Source: a virus. Taken from it: a DNA stretch of 56,011 nt. The notes beneath the pieces are model-generated. The model saw only the letters and a program-made list of their open reading frames with translations, did not search any database and had not been told where the DNA came from. Of the stretch, positions 41,389 through 50,100 are shown one piece after another. How positions within the stretch are numbered: the stretch's first letter is position 1; every line of letters begins with the position of its first letter. The DNA lies in IMG/VR virus record IMGVR_UViG_3300045911_000087, positions 1-56,011 of that record; one strand, given 5' to 3'. Position numbers and translations under genes: made by a program.

Positions 41389-41926
41389 ACACAATTTTGA
41401 TTTTTGAATCAGGTTGTTTTTGTGTGACTTTGCCCTCGCCAGTTGTAACGCTTTCTTGGAATCTGCGGCAAATCAGTTCTAATCTTAACGCTCCCCACAT
41501 TTTGAACTCGCCCAAGTTCCTTTGAACTACTTCCCAATTCTCTCGAAGGTGTGGAGTAAACAACCTCGAACCAATTTTGGGTGGATGCCCTATACTTTTA
41601 AGAGTTGCACGATAATTTACTTCAAACTTCATTTCATCTGGGGCGTCGATACCAAATCGAGTTAGCTCATTCTGTGAGGGTATTGGTTCGTAATTACACC
41701 ACAACATGACTGGATTATTGGAGAATAGCTTTCCACGATCTTCCAAATAAAGCGGATCAACAGTTTGTGGTTGAATCAGGACTTCATAGTAATATAAAGG
41801 AGAGCCACCACGTTTGATTGCTTCTTGATCCCAATCGTTAAACAAATCGTGTTCAGGGGCATCAGGATTAAACTGCTGAATGCTACCCGCCAACGTGTAG
41901 GGCGTTCCATCCTGATTTCTTAACAT
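41387..41926 (-). CDS. Neck-region structural protein (possibly gp14-like)
   Basis: A 179-residue protein. MLRNQDGTPYTLAGSIQQF, NDWDQEAIKRGGSPLYYYEV, DPLYLEDRGKLFSNNPVMLW and YEPIPSQNELTRFGIDAPDE form conserved blocks that I associate with T4-like neck or head-closure proteins. The N-terminal L-x-N-x-D-G-x-x-Y-x-L-x-G signature also occurs at 46182. The start overlaps the upstream stop by 1 nt. The gp14 name is tentative and a virion role is more certain. Confidence 0.55.
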   Translation of the reverse strand: MLRNQDGTPYTLAGSIQQFNPDAPEHDLFNDWDQEAIKRGGSPLYYYEVLIQPQTVDPLYLEDRGKLFSNNPVMLWCNYEPIPSQNELTRFGIDAPDEMKFEVNYRATLKSIGHPPKIGSRLFTPHLRENWEVVQRNLGEFKMWGALRLELICRRFQESVTTGEGKVTQKQPDSKIKIV

Positions 41927-42885
41927 TACTCTCCTCCGGTTGCTCTCTTGCCTCCTCCGGGTTTCTTTACTCTGTTGAATCTTAAACCTGAAAGAAGACC
42001 TAAATCTTTTCTAGCCTTTTCTGTTGCGGTGCGAATAAGATCAATGATTCTTCCTGCTGTAGAACCACCTACACCCAATTTATCTTGTACATCCTGCCAA
42101 TTTAAAGAAGAAAGCTCTTCTCCTGAAATCATGTCTAATAATCTCAAAGCCTGAACCGTCTTTTGGTCGTCGGCACGTCCTGCCATCGAACGAATCTGAT
42201 CTTTAATGGCATTCATTAAGGTTGTGGCTTCTCCGCTCTCATCGCCCAATGTTCTTACTTCATCATCGTCGCCAGTGTCCATAATGCTGCCACTGCCTAC
42301 AACCGTACCTTTAGTTACGTCTCTATCTCGTCCAATATCGTCTTCCCCCGCACTGCGAGTGCCAGTCTTGATATATGTGTCATATTCCATGCCACGATTT
42401 TTGCCTTTTACTACCTTAGATCGCTGTGAATATCCTTCTGATCTACGACGCAAGGCTGTAACAATAACACTGGTAAACCACCGTCCTTTATCTTCGGGTG
42501 ACTTATCTAAAATCCCCAAGAAAGCCTGACGTGTTGCTCCACATTCATTTGGATCAGCTTCGATTCCCTTTTCAGCTTTTCTTCCCAAGAATTTGCCTTG
42601 AGCCATACACATATAGGCGTCTGTGAGAGCTTCACCCAATACAGTAGCAAAGGCTTCTGTATCACGCTTGAAAACAGACCCGCCGCTACTTGCCGACATT
42701 GCAAGATTGACCCAATTCACGCCAGAAGTTTTGAATAGCGAATCGAATGCGCTATTCCAATGTCCCAACTCACTACTGAGGGATTCATTTAGTTTGTTTT
42801 TGAATTTGAGTTCCGAAATAGCTTCGGTCCACACGTCTCGTAGTTCTACGATTTGGAACCACAAATTAAAGTTCATATTTGCCAT
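41926..42885 (-). CDS. Unknown protein with sigma-like helical regions, in neck gene group
   Basis: A 319-residue protein. One helical part (AFATVLGEALTDAYMCMAQG...PEDKGRWFTSVIVTALRRRSEG) resembles sigma region 2 in spacing. A C-terminal part (SSLNWQDVQDKLGVGGSTAGRIIDLIRTATEKARKDLG) resembles a region 4 helix-turn-helix. A Gly/Asp-rich linker separates them. The N-terminus MNFNLWFQ is weakly like the shared terminal motif. It could be a divergent sigma factor carried with neck genes, or a structural protein with coincidental helices. The C-terminus is basic and glycine-rich. Confidence 0.4.
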   Translation of the reverse strand: MANMNFNLWFQIVELRDVWTEAISELKFKNKLNESLSSELGHWNSAFDSLFKTSGVNWVNLAMSASSGGSVFKRDTEAFATVLGEALTDAYMCMAQGKFLGRKAEKGIEADPNECGATRQAFLGILDKSPEDKGRWFTSVIVTALRRRSEGYSQRSKVVKGKNRGMEYDTYIKTGTRSAGEDDIGRDRDVTKGTVVGSGSIMDTGDDDEVRTLGDESGEATTLMNAIKDQIRSMAGRADDQKTVQALRLLDMISGEELSSLNWQDVQDKLGVGGSTAGRIIDLIRTATEKARKDLGLLSGLRFNRVKKPGGGKRATGGE

Positions 42886-42935
42886 GATTGTATATATCCT
42901 TCCTACCTTTTTCCGGCGTAGCTGATAATAAACAA

Positions 42936-42971
42936 AAAAACCTTCTGCCTGTATATAGGCAGAAGGTTTTT
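42936..42971 (-). terminator. Strong bidirectional intrinsic terminator
   Basis: AAAAACCTTCTGCCT (42936-42950), loop GTATAT, AGGCAGAAGGTTTTT (42957-42971). It lies between the virion gene ending at 42998 and the start at 42885. Confidence 0.85.
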
Positions 42972-42997
42972 AAGTTATTGAATTTTAAAGGTCAAAA

Positions 42998-43423
42998 TCA
43001 GTCTAAAGTGACTTTGGGTGTAATAGCAATCTGGCCACCGCCTGCTGGCAACTGGAACGGAGCGCCTGAGAATTTCTCAACCCACAGTAAGTTTCCGCCT
43101 GTTTGGGAAGTTACATAATACCCGTAAACTGTCACTGCCGTCGTGAAAGTAAAGGTCTGTTCACTGTAAACCGCTGTCGTCGTGCCGTTCGTTTGGGTCG
43201 TCGTCCAAGATGAACCCACAAGTGTAATTGGAGCATAACCAGTAGCTCCTACCGCTTCAGTAATAATTGAAGTTGTAATGCTGTCGTTAACAGTTGGATT
43301 ATTGGTGTAAAGTCTAAGAACTCTCTGTCCACCGGCTGGTCCGGCTGTGCCATCTGTTGCCAACATATTGACGAGATATTGCAACATCAGAATTTCAGCA
43401 ACGTCAGGTACTACTAATGCCAT
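42998..43423 (-). CDS. Probable virion decoration/tail surface protein
   Basis: A 141-residue protein. MALVVPDVAEILMLQYLVNML, V-L-R-L-Y-T-N-N-P, SEQTFTFTTAVTVYGYYVTSQTGG, LLWVEKFS and PAGGGQIAITPKVTLD form an all-beta pattern recurrent in small phage virion proteins of unknown exact location. AGGAG upstream, a perfect TATAAATA box 22 nt before the start, and its own terminator suggest high late expression, as for an abundant particle protein. Confidence 0.65.
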   Translation of the reverse strand: MALVVPDVAEILMLQYLVNMLATDGTAGPAGGQRVLRLYTNNPTVNDSITTSIITEAVGATGYAPITLVGSSWTTTQTNGTTTAVYSEQTFTFTTAVTVYGYYVTSQTGGNLLWVEKFSGAPFQLPAGGGQIAITPKVTLD

Positions 43424-43444
43424 ATTTCACTCCTACTTTTCTTC

Positions 43445-43452
43445 TATTTATA
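43445..43452 (-). promoter_or_regulatory. T4-late-like promoter box TATAAATA
   Basis: On the minus strand a perfect TATAAATA ends 22 nt before the start codon at 43423, the usual distance for T4-type late promoters, with an AGGAG site in between. It fits recognition by the gp55-like sigma factor. Confidence 0.6.
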
Positions 43453-43519
43453 GTTGTCTCCAATTTTTTTTGAGAAATTTATTTGGTCCTACTTCTATAT
43501 AAATGGAAAAGGAACCACA

Positions 43520-43979
43520 ATGCGAAAATTATCTCAAGGCGAAGTCGAAAGAATCTTTGAAGACCAAGGTTGTAAACTTTTGTCGCAATATAAAGATAGT
43601 AACACTTCGCTAGAATATGTATGCTCTTGTGGCAACAAAGCTAAAAATAACTTGAAGAGATTCAGGTCTGGTGCCAGATGTAAAAATTGTGGCAACCTTA
43701 AAAGTTCCAAAACTAGAGCCTTTGATTATGAGTATATTAGAGAATATTTTGAATCCAATAAATGTACTCTTTTGAGCAATGAATATAAAAATTCTCTAAC
43801 GCCACTTTGGTACAAGTGTTGTTGCGGCAACGTATCAGAAATTACCTTTGTTAATTTTAGGGCTGGTCATCGATGTCGAAAGTGCAGCTTAAAGATAGGC
43901 CCGAAAAACCATAAATGGAATCCCAATAGACAACTTGTTAAAGAAAATGAATCTTTGAGAAAACGATGCTATAATTTAT
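43520..43979 (+). pseudogene. HNH homing endonuclease, 5' part (split by IS copy 2)
   Basis: The start at 43520 (MRKLSQGEVERIFED) has AAAGGAA in front. The protein has two copies of a zinc-type module, each with C-x-C-G-N and a later C-x2-C (CSCGNKAKNN...RCKNC; CCCGNVSEI...RCRKC), likely a DNA-recognition arm. The frame runs to ENESLRKRCYNL and into the IS. Joining base 43979 to 45878 restores an in-frame 255-residue protein with a C-terminal HNH domain. Confidence 0.85.
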
Positions 43980-44204
43980 CCATCGGCGGCGTGAAAACCC
44001 CTACTTTTCTCTGAATGAGAAAAGTTAGCCCTGTGTAGGGAGTGAGCGAAGCGAACGACCAAACAGGGCTAACCTCTTTAGGGTAGTGGGATGAGAGCCG
44101 CCATAGTAGAAATTACCTAAAATATGACGCTGATCTAATCTGGTTTCCACTCGTCCAATTAAAAGCCCCATAACAAACAGATCGCCAACCAATTAGAGCG
44201 GCTA

Positions 44205-44614
44205 CTATCCCTGTTCTTCAATATATCGCTTGATTGTCTCGGTGCTTACATCACCAGTTGAACAAGCAAAATAGCCCAAAATGTATGTTCCTTCCAGAAA
44301 TGTCGAGACAAAAACAATCGTCTCATCTTCCATATTCTGTTCGTGGACATACTCTTGAGCCTGTTCGCAATACTGCTGACTGACAATGTAGGCGGATAGT
44401 CGATCAACAGATGGACATGATCTCTGTCACTTTCCATCATATCAATCTGGAAATCGGACTCATTCGCAATGTCAAACAGGATTTGCTTCATGTCTTCATC
44501 AACCTGTTGATTTGCCAGCAATTTCTTGCGATACTTACAGCAAAAGATAACATGCACCTTGAGGAGAAATTTGCAGTGGGAATTACTTTTGTATTTTTTC
44601 TTTTTCTTTGCCAT
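44205..44614 (-). pseudogene. tnpA: IS200-like transposase tnpA (Y1 HUH), frameshifted
   Basis: The start at 44614 (MAKKKKKYKSNSHCKF). The HUH motif H-V-H-L-L-I is intact. After F-W-K-E-H-T-F-W the sequence is 7 nt shorter than in copy 1, shifting the frame to A-I-L-L-V-Q-L-V-M and a stop at 44246. The lost frame would continue Y-F-A-C-S-T-G-D-V-S and the catalytic-tyrosine helix T-I-K-R-Y-I-E-E-Q, ending at 44205. The protein as encoded lacks the catalytic Tyr. Confidence 0.85.
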
Positions 44615-44667
44615 TTTTTCACCAGTGAAACACTACTATACTATATCAGATAACAGTATAGGTTTCA

Positions 44668-45822
44668 ATGGTCGATTACACTTACAAGTTTAGGCTCTAC
44701 CCAACAAAGGAACAGGAAACGAAACTCGCCAAACATTTTGGTTGTGTTAGGTTCGTTTACAATCATTTCCTTGATCGTCGGGTGAAGTTCTACCTTGAAG
44801 CCAAAGAACAAGACCTTGAAAAGAAATCGCTGAACTATAATGACGACGCCAGAGAACTAACCTCAATCAAGAAAGAAATCACTTGGCTGAAGGAAGTCAA
44901 TTCGCAATCCTTGCAACACGCACTGAAACACTTGGAGTCTGGCTTCAATCGCTTCTACAAGAAACTGGCTAAGTTTCCACGTTTCAAGAACAGGCGAACC
45001 AAGCAAAGTTTTCGTGTCCCGCAGCATGTTCGAGTTGAAGACAATAAACTTTACATCGTCAAATTCAGAGAAGGCATCAAGGTCAAACTACATCGACCGA
45101 TTGAGGGAAGCATCTGCAACGCCACAATCAGCAAGAACAAGGCTGGTCAATACTTTGTGTGTATAGGAGTGCAACGACATATTGAGAAACATGAACCTAA
45201 TGAAAACCAAGTTGGGGTCGATCTCGGAATCAAAACACTTGTTACATGCTCAGATGGCAGAAGTTTCCCAAATATCAAACCATATCGCACACTTGAGAAG
45301 AAGCGACGTATCCTTGCCAAAGCCTTGTCTCGGACAGTAAAAGGCAGCAATGGTAGGGAGAAAGCACGTCGCAAACTTGCTCGATTGGACTTGAAGATTA
45401 CCAACATCAGAAACAATCACTTGCATAAGGTCAGCCACAAACTCGTTAGTGAGAACCAAACTATCGTGATGGAAGACTTGAACGTGAAAGGTATGTTGAG
45501 CAATCGCAAGTTATCCAAGAGTATTTGGGACTGTTCTTTGTATGAGTTGGTTCGCCAGATAAAATACAAGTGCGAGTGGTATGGTCGAGAGTTTTTGCAG
45601 GTCAGCCGATGGTTTCCATCGAGTAAGACTTGTGGAAGTTGTGGTTACGTCAATGATGGTTTGACGTTAGCTGATAGAGAATGGGTTTGTCCAAGATGTT
45701 CTGTAAAGCATGATCGAGATATGAATGCAGCAAAGAACATCTTGCGACAAGGACTCAATCAAGAAAATAGAACCGTAGGAACTACGGAGATAGCCGATTG
45801 TCTTGGTGTAAGACCTGCTTGA
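44668..45822 (+). CDS. tnpB: TnpB RNA-guided nuclease, copy 2
   Basis: A 384-residue, full-length TnpB. RuvC residues: Asp185 (VGVDLG), Glu269 (VMEDLN) and Asp351 (RDMNAAKN). Zinc finger C-G-S-C...C-P-R-C. The N-terminal helix-turn-helix and wedge-like region begins YKFRLYPTKEQETKLAKHFG. It is clearly related to but substantially diverged from copy 1, so the two elements are not a recent duplication. It should use the right-end RNA and the flank at 45878 as guide. Divergent from the tnpA remnant, 53 nt apart. Confidence 0.95.
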   Translation: MVDYTYKFRLYPTKEQETKLAKHFGCVRFVYNHFLDRRVKFYLEAKEQDLEKKSLNYNDDARELTSIKKEITWLKEVNSQSLQHALKHLESGFNRFYKKLAKFPRFKNRRTKQSFRVPQHVRVEDNKLYIVKFREGIKVKLHRPIEGSICNATISKNKAGQYFVCIGVQRHIEKHEPNENQVGVDLGIKTLVTCSDGRSFPNIKPYRTLEKKRRILAKALSRTVKGSNGREKARRKLARLDLKITNIRNNHLHKVSHKLVSENQTIVMEDLNVKGMLSNRKLSKSIWDCSLYELVRQIKYKCEWYGREFLQVSRWFPSSKTCGSCGYVNDGLTLADREWVCPRCSVKHDRDMNAAKNILRQGLNQENRTVGTTEIADCLGVRPA

Positions 45823-45897
45823 GTGGGCTACTGATTGGATCGGAAGCCCCGCCGTCTTTAGCGGCGGGGTAGTTCACTACACAGGTCTTTGAAATCA
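45740..45897 (+). ncRNA. Predicted omega RNA (reRNA) of TnpB copy 2
   Basis: The terminal hairpin CCCCGCCG (45847-45854), loop TCTTTAG, CGGCGGGG (45862-45869) is identical to copy 1, followed by TAGTTCAC to 45877. The guide would start at 45878 with TACACAGGTCTTTG, which is HNH gene sequence. The 5' boundary is a guess. Confidence 0.5.
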
Positions 45898-46185
45898 TTT
45901 GGAAAGAAAAAAGTATATAAAACAAGTCAAATGTTGGGATTTACTTCAGAGGAACTTCGTGATTGGATAAATCAAGAAAAATTTAAGCAAATTATTCAAG
46001 GTGAGTGGCACTTAGATCATGTATTTCCAATTAAAGCATTTGTTGATTATGGTATTCAAGATTTGAAGTTGATAAATTGTTTAGAAAATTTACAACCTGT
46101 TCCAAAGCAGCACAATCTAAACAAGCAAGGAAAATATTGCAAAAAAGAATTTGAATCTTGGCTTACAAAAAAGAGAATAAAATGA
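45878..46185 (+). pseudogene. HNH homing endonuclease, 3' part (split by IS copy 2)
   Basis: It encodes SLKSFGKKKVYKTSQMLGF followed by TSEELRDWI and the HNH core W-H-L-D-H-V-F-P-I-K-A-F, then LINCLENLQPVPKQHN, typical of phage HNH enzymes. In-frame continuation of the 5' part at 43520-43979. Separated, this part lacks a proper start and the DNA-recognition arm. The stop overlaps the next ATG (ATGA), so the original gene was coupled to 46182. Confidence 0.85.
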
Positions 46186-46847
46186 CTTTGAAAAACAAAG
46201 ACGGCAGTGTTTATCGTTTGAAGGGACCAAATCCCCTGATGAAAGAACAAAAAATATGGGAGGAGTTTCGTGTCCACAATATGAAGTGGGGTAGCGAAAT
46301 CCTGCCCGATTCTTCGGAGCTTAATGCGATCAAAACGGACTTCCAAGTTCGTAACAGCTTTATTGACGAACTCGACCAAGCCGCAGCCGCAACTCCTAAA
46401 GAACCTGATATTAAAGTAGTAGAGACACCGACGATTTCTGAACCCAAAGTCATTTTGGAACCAAAATCCGAAATAACTGTGGTTGAAAATAAGATCGTTG
46501 AGCCTCCACGACCGGAAAATATCGACAATTCTATTCCAAAAATATTTATCCATTGTCTGCCTGCTTTTCTCGAAAACAAAATCGACAATGTTTATGGCGA
46601 CAACGTGCAAACTCTGAAATATAAATCCCCATTCTCTTTCGAGGGGGTAATTTTGGATCAATCTGATTTGACGTTCAAATTTTGGACTCAGGCAGATAAA
46701 TTAACCAATCAAATTCTTCAAGGCTCGATCATATACCCCAAAACCACACAAAAGAGATGGTGGAGAGTACAGGAGCGAGTCGAAAAGACTGGTGGTTGGA
46801 TTATTACATCTCACCCATCCGACTTTCAGCCTCACTTTGAGGCTTGA
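46182..46847 (+). CDS. Virion-associated protein with LKNKDGSVYRLKGPNP start
   Basis: The start at 46182 forms an ATGA overlap with the HNH stop; about 221 residues. MTLKNKDGSVYRLKGPNPLM and I-W-E-E-F-R-V-H-N-M-K-W-G parallel the N-terminus of the neck-region protein at 41926. A Pro/Glu-rich linker follows at about 75-115, then a globular domain (IPKIFIHCLPAF, KRWWRVQERVEKTGGWII). Possibly a head-tail connector or closure component; no exact family can be named. It overlaps the convergent gene by 16 nt. Confidence 0.5.
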   Translation: MTLKNKDGSVYRLKGPNPLMKEQKIWEEFRVHNMKWGSEILPDSSELNAIKTDFQVRNSFIDELDQAAAATPKEPDIKVVETPTISEPKVILEPKSEITVVENKIVEPPRPENIDNSIPKIFIHCLPAFLENKIDNVYGDNVQTLKYKSPFSFEGVILDQSDLTFKFWTQADKLTNQILQGSIIYPKTTQKRWWRVQERVEKTGGWIITSHPSDFQPHFEA

Positions 46848-47122
46848 TCCGGGTGAACCACCGTGGCTTTAATGCCCATTTTCTCAAGTTGTTCTTTGTA
46901 ATCGCCTACAGCTTTGAGATAACCAATCTCGTATATCTCAATCGCCATTTGCAAAAAAGCCTGCACATCTTTATCAGTTAGTAGCGATACGCCAACCCTT
47001 TCTACAATATCTTGGTGTTTTGTGTACCGATCTTGTAAAAGTTGGAACATGCTTTTTTGCACATAATGAGCTTTCGGGTTACTGAGATAGCTCATCCACG
47101 GATTTAGGTCTGTTGTTGCCAT
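46832..47122 (-). CDS. Small unknown helical protein
   Basis: A 96-residue protein. MATTDLNPWMSYLSNPKAHYVQ, then YTKHQDIVERVGVSLLTDKDVQAFLQMAIE split by short turns, all predicted helix. It overlaps the stop/start junction with the 1046-residue gene upstream by 1 nt and is probably co-expressed with it. No motif was recognised. A virion or assembly role is inferred from the neighbour only. Confidence 0.5.
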   Translation of the reverse strand: MATTDLNPWMSYLSNPKAHYVQKSMFQLLQDRYTKHQDIVERVGVSLLTDKDVQAFLQMAIEIYEIGYLKAVGDYKEQLEKMGIKATVVHPDQASK

Positions 47123-50100
47123 TATAAACTCTTCATTTCTTGGTCTATGTTTAATAGAGCTTGTTGCACTTCATCTTGGTTGGCAGCATTACCGTGATCC
47201 CGCAAAATAGCCGCTCTCAGGTTTTCTAGCGATTCTTTTCTCAATCTTGTCAAGAATGTCTGGTGGAAAGCCAAAGCCAAGAAGTCTCGGTTATCTTTCA
47301 ACACTTTCCAGTCAGGTGTTTTGGCGGCTCTTTCTCTGGCCGATAATGTGCCCACGTCCCTAGCCGCCGCTGCCGCTGGAACTTGTGGGCGAATTGGGAT
47401 CGGCTGTTTTGGAGCTTGCTGTTGAGGACGTACCGGCGTCGGAGCGACCGCAGGCTTTTGTTCAGCCGGTTTTTCCATATCCAAGGCATCGTAAATAGCG
47501 TCTTGTACGCCAGCAGCAATTGCTTCCTCTTTGCCGGGGAAGTTGCTGGCAATCAACTTGGCCAATCGACTTACCTTCTCTCCACCTTGAGGCAATAAAG
47601 CTGTCCGCATTTGGTCGCTAGGAACAATCTTATCATTCTCATCGGTGTCGATATTGTTGAGGTAATCATCCCACAACTTGTCGATAGCAACATCCAAATC
47701 TTTGTCTTTGCCACCAGCTTGAGCTTGTTGTGGTTGTTGTTGAGCTTGCTGTCCGGCTCGCAATTCATCCGAGTCAGAGTATTTTCTTGTCAATGGGTGT
47801 TGTGCGAAGTTGGCCACCAATTGTGCAGACGTTTGTGCTTCCTTGGTAATTGCCGCCATGACTTCATTAGCTGCTTGTTCTACATCTGATGTATAACCAT
47901 CGACTTCAATCATCTTCTTAATCAATTCATAGATTTGTAGAGCTACAACCTTCTTGTCTTGAATAGATTTTGAAAGCAATGTAATGATTTCTTGGCCCAC
48001 ATCTTGACGGCTTCTTTCTTTTGCGACCTGAGCCTCAGCATCAGCACTTCCGGCTTCTTGTCTCAATTCGTCAAGCAAAGCACGCATTTGGCGTACATCG
48101 TAAGGGAATTTGTGTTGACCAGAAAGTTGTTTTCTATTTACTGTGTCTCCAAGTTCGTCACGATAGAAGCCTCTGTCTCTCAATTTTTGACTTACAATAT
48201 CTTGAGTTGTGGCCGAGCTTTCTTCGCCCGTCTCTGCACTCTTTGTGGCACGGTCCATTGAAGTTTGACGCAAGGTTGGATCGAGAATTCTCTTTCTACG
48301 AGTTCTGCCACCCTCGTGGTCTTGCTGCATAATCATGCTTGTTTGCGTTTTGGCAAATGTAGCACGCTTGCTTGGTTCCAACATATCTGGGTCATTTAGA
48401 TTCTGTTGCATTCTTTGAACAATGATTTGGTGAATTTCTTCGATGTTGTTCAAACCGATATTTCTTTCCCATACCGTGGCTTCACCGCAGTCGGCACCCT
48501 TCAAGCAGCTTCTGATGCCACGAATAATGTCGTCGTAGAATAAACCGCCTTCTCCCGTGCGGTCGAATCGTCCTTGACTGTCCAATTTGTTTATCTTCAT
48601 GGCAGTTGTTGGACGTGGACGATCATCTCCCGGCTCTGGGCCGAAGATTTGGAACATCTTATCGTGATAATCTTTGTGGCCGTATTCGAGTGGTTGAGCG
48701 CCTGATGTATTTTGATTTAGCGACAAAGCCCCCGCAGCATATACGCCTTTTCTGCGTGTTGCCCTTTGGATTGCCTCGTAATCATCTGGGTGAACGTCAA
48801 CATAATCTTTTTGATAACCTCTTCGTTCCTCATCTGGGATGGCAAGTTTTGGCTGACCAGTTCTGGGGTCAATGATGATTTTGCCCTCCTCGTCTGTTTC
48901 ATAGTCTTCGGGCAAAATGCCGATAGACCGGAAATATCCAGCCGGACGAACATATGGCATGTCGATTTTTGTTTTAATTTCTCTTCCGTCTTTATCGACC
49001 TCTATAATTTCCTTCTCAAAGTGTGGAAGGTGTACGGTTTGACGTTGATCGAAAGGAATACCTTTCCAATGTTGATGATGACCGGGAATTGGCGGGCCAG
49101 AAATACCACCATTTCGTTTGAGCCATTCAATGTCTTGTCGAGCGAGACGTACAGCCTCCGCACGTTTCTTATCATTAGATGGGAAACTACGGGGATTAAC
49201 TTCTTCGCCGCTGAGAGTTTTGAAAGGAGCGTTAGCCAAACCTAGAAGGGTATAGTATTTGGATTCTAGTGGGTTCTGATATTTTTCACGGATAAACGAG
49301 TCTTGTACATGCTCGCCACCGCCCTGTCGTCCGCCCTTTCCGGCTGCAACGGGCTGAAATCCCTTTACTCTAACCTTCTCGCCAGAAGGCAACTCGATTT
49401 CTTCTCCCGGTCGTGGCAAATCGCCATATATTCCGTGAGCATTTGTTGCAAGGAAATCCTTCATGCGATCCACAACTGTTTGGTGGGATGGCATTTGCAT
49501 ACCTTGGGTGCTGTGAGGAATATCGCTATCCCCAGCTTTCTTTTTTGGTCTTCCTTCTTTAACGCCGTGTAAATCGTATCCATATTGACCAGTTTCGTGT
49601 CCGTATTTTGACAGTCCGGTGTGTGGAGCGTGTTGGTGGCCTCTTGTTCTTTCCAATTTGTGGATTAAACGATTGATGAATGGGTGAGCTTTAATCCTTC
49701 GGACACCTTTGCCTTGCCCACGGAATTCATAAACTCTGGGTTCGTCATTGACAGTATCTGGCATCGCTTCTTCGACTGCATAGTAAGCAATATCTTTTGC
49801 AGCACCCGTAGCAGCTTTTTCTAGGTTTCCGCCTCTGTATCTTTCGGCCCATTCTGGGCCGTAGTTATTTTGGATTTGTCTCAAAGTGTGCGGGGGCACC
49901 ATATCTCTAAGCATGTCGAGGTTGCCCGACAGGAGAGCTTGTTTGATTTTCTGAACCAATTCCTCGTATTTTGGACCCCGTGCTTCCTCTCTGGCTCTCA
50001 AAGCAGCATATAAATCGTCGTGGTAGCGAGCGTGCAAAGCACGACCCCAAAGGTCTGGTGGGAACTGCTGTAAAAATTCAATGTCATCATTATCAATACG

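Larger units (their letters stand above)
43980..45877 (+). mobile_element. IS200/IS605-type element, copy 2 (broken tnpA, intact tnpB)
   Basis: 1898 bp inserted after TTTAT (43975-43979) inside an HNH endonuclease gene. Exact removal restores the reading frame, which fixes both ends: it begins CCATCGGCGGC and ends GTAGTTCAC. Left-end stems: ACTTTTCTC/GAGAAAAGT (44003-44025), GTTAGCCCTG/CAGGGCTAAC (44024-44073) and outer GGCGGC/GCCGCC. Contents: divergent tnpA remnant and tnpB, no passengers. The left-end stretch 43980-44204 has no gene. Confidence 0.92.

Noticed and set aside
18471-45877. Recent duplication of one IS within this phage
   Set aside because: The two TnpB proteins differ widely and passengers are present only in copy 1, so they are related but separate arrivals.
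46056-46661. Minus-strand ORF of 201 codons
   Set aside because: It is antisense to the HNH 3' part and to the gene at 46182, both with clear family features.
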